DNA of 5,717 nt from Acidobacteriaceae bacterium. Its GTDB lineage: Bacteria; Acidobacteriota; Terriglobia; Terriglobales; Acidobacteriaceae. Under the pieces are notes generated by a model. The model saw nothing but the letters and a program-made list of their open reading frames with translations, was not told the origin of the DNA and ran no database searches. The translations under genes were made by a program, and so were the position numbers. Where the stretch lies: the NCBI GenBank assembly GCA_030044455.1, contig JASHVU010000272.1, forward strand, positions 1 to 5,717. The letters are read 5' to 3'. Shown piece after piece: positions 4,347 through 5,717 of this stretch. Every line of letters begins with the position of its first letter. Position 1 is the first letter of the stretch.

Positions 4347-5717
4347 ATGACCCTCCGCCTCTTCAACACTCTCTCGGGACAACTGGACCCGCTCCTGGCC
4401 GCCGACGGCAACCAGCTGCGCATGTACGCCTGCGGGCCTACCGTCTACGACTACGGCCACATCGGCAACTTCCGTACCTTTCTCCAAATTGATGTCCTGC
4501 GCCGCTTCCTCAAGCTCTCCGGAATCCAGGTCCGCCACGTCATGAACATCACCGACGTTGACGACAAAATCATCCGCAATGCGGCAGCCGCGGGCGTCCC
4601 CATCGGCGCATACACCGCCCGCTACGAGCAGGCCTTTTTCGAAGATCTCGATGCCCTGCGCGTGGAGCACCCCGAGCAAATCGCCCGCGCCACCGAGCAT
4701 ATTGACCGCATGGTTGAGCTGGTCAAAAGGCTGGAAGAGAAGGGCGCGGCCTACAAGACTGAGGACGGGTCGTGGTATTTCCGCCTGGCCGCTTTCCCGG
4801 CCTACGGCAAGCTCAGTAAAAAAGACCTGACCGGGATCGAGGACGGCGCCAGGGTGGACCTCGACGAATACGAGAAAGACTCAGCGCGCGACTTCGCACT
4901 CTGGAAGGCCCCCAAACCGGGCGAGACCTCGTGGCATACCCCGATCGGCGTGGGCCGTCCCGGCTGGCACATTGAGTGCTCGGCCATGGCCATGGAGTAT
5001 CTGGGCGAGAACTTCGATCTGCACGCCGGCGGTGAGGACCTGATGTTTCCGCATCACGAGAATGAGATCGCGCAGAGCGAGACCGCGACGGGCAAGCCCT
5101 TCGCGCGCCATTGGATGCACGTCCGTTTCCTGCTCGTCGACGGCAAGAAAATGTCGAAGAGCGAGGGCAACTTCTTCACCCTGCGCGACCTGCTGCTCAA
5201 GGGTTACAAGGCCTCCGCCATCCGCCTGGCGCTCATCTCGGTTCCCTACCGACATCAGCTCAACTTCACATTCGAGGGGCTCACCGAGGCCACCAACGCC
5301 ATCGACCGGCTGCGCACCTTCTACCAGCGGCTCACCACCGGCGCATTCCCCGAGGGTGCAAACCCGGCACTCCAGGATGCCGCGCAGAAGGCGCAATCCG
5401 ATTACCGCGAAGCCCTGGCCAACGACCTGAACACCGCCGAGGCTCGGGCGCCGATCTTCGACCTCCTCCGCACTGCCAACACGGCGATCGATCAAAACGA
5501 GTTTTTCGCCGGCGACCGCGACGCGATCCTGGCCGTTCTTGCCGATTTTAACGCTGTCTTCGACGTGCTCGAGGATCGCGACGCCGAACCCACCCGCCGC
5601 GCACTCGAGTGGGCCGGGCGCGAGGGACGCGCCGCCGATGTTGCTCCCGAGCTGCTGGCCGCGCAGTCTATCACCGATGCCGAAGTGGACGCGCTGGTGG
5701 CCGAGCGCACCCTGGCC
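4347..5717 (+). CDS. cysS: Cysteinyl-tRNA synthetase (partial, 3' end off window)
   Basis: The frame runs without a stop to the window edge, giving 457 residues. Bacterial CysRS is usually about 460-490, so only a short tail is missing. The enzyme charges tRNA-Cys with cysteine using ATP, in the cytoplasm. The class I signatures are present: HIGN at residues 38-41 within CGPTVYDYGHIGN, and KMSKS at 268-272. Probable zinc ligands are C29, C211 (WHIECSAM), H236 and E240 (FPHHENE), matching the E. coli set Cys28, Cys209, His234, Glu238. The C-terminal helical region (from about residue 310) is the tRNA-recognition part. ATG 4347 gives the usual N-terminus MTLRLFNTL; AGGA at 4340-4343 sits only 3 nt ahead of it, which is tight. 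An in-frame ATG at 4317 would add ten residues (MTVFDDGSGT) without a better RBS. The gene probably has its own promoter at 4270-4278 and is functionally independent of the accessory genes upstream. Confidence 0.97.
   Translation, partial: MTLRLFNTLSGQLDPLLAADGNQLRMYACGPTVYDYGHIGNFRTFLQIDVLRRFLKLSGIQVRHVMNITDVDDKIIRNAAAAGVPIGAYTARYEQAFFEDLDALRVEHPEQIARATEHIDRMVELVKRLEEKGAAYKTEDGSWYFRLAAFPAYGKLSKKDLTGIEDGARVDLDEYEKDSARDFALWKAPKPGETSWHTPIGVGRPGWHIECSAMAMEYLGENFDLHAGGEDLMFPHHENEIAQSETATGKPFARHWMHVRFLLVDGKKMSKSEGNFFTLRDLLLKGYKASAIRLALISVPYRHQLNFTFEGLTEATNAIDRLRTFYQRLTTGAFPEGANPALQDAAQKAQSDYREALANDLNTAEARAPIFDLLRTANTAIDQNEFFAGDRDAILAVLADFNAVFDVLEDRDAEPTRRALEWAGREGRAADVAPELLAAQSITDAEVDALVAERTLA

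Noticed and set aside
4881..5495. Minus-strand open frame of 204 codons inside cysS, and other antisense frames such as 2256-2801
   Set aside because: They are shadows of clear + strand genes, without domain signatures or start signals of their own.

Overview
This is a GC-rich bacterial chromosome segment with every recognisable gene on the + strand. Codon choice, the cysteinyl-tRNA synthetase sequence and the repeat-laden intergenic gaps fit an Acidobacteriota-type genome. That placement is an impression from the sequence, not a database result.

Layout: (a) 1-333 is the 3' end of a Gly/Ser/Thr-rich, probably beta-structured protein. (b) 430-2064 is a complete phage-type large terminase subunit with ATPase and RNase H-like nuclease motifs, but no other packaging or head gene is in view. 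(c) 2298-3170 is a HipA-like kinase of the HipA_2 type. (d) 3355-4188 is a DUF3037 protein, the usual partner of that kinase type. (e) A probable promoter near 4270-4278 introduces cysS (cysteinyl-tRNA synthetase), which runs off the right edge. Genes b-d form an accessory block beside the housekeeping gene cysS.

The most unusual signal is non-coding. The gaps terminase/kinase (about 2035-2256) and kinase/DUF3037 (about 3178-3348) each hold the same architecture: a pyrimidine-rich array of exact 7-nt periodicity (AGCTNNN or AGCCNNN), a unique core of about 90-110 nt, and an inverted purine-rich array of the same period. In each gap the two arrays can pair into a long bulge-free stem: 32 of 37 positions in the first and 24 of 27 in the second. 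The elements start at or inside the upstream stop codon and end just before the downstream start. The first supplies the terminase stop codon itself. They look like two diverged copies of one foldback repeat family.

Functionally, the kinase and DUF3037 protein probably act together, but the role of the pair is not known to me. The terminase could be a prophage remnant or a domesticated enzyme. cysS is unrelated to both and is probably transcribed separately. No stretch over 300 bases lacks a gene. The four gaps (334-429, 2065-2297, 3171-3354, 4189-4346) are described in the feature entries. I found no tRNA, rRNA, CRISPR array or transposase gene.
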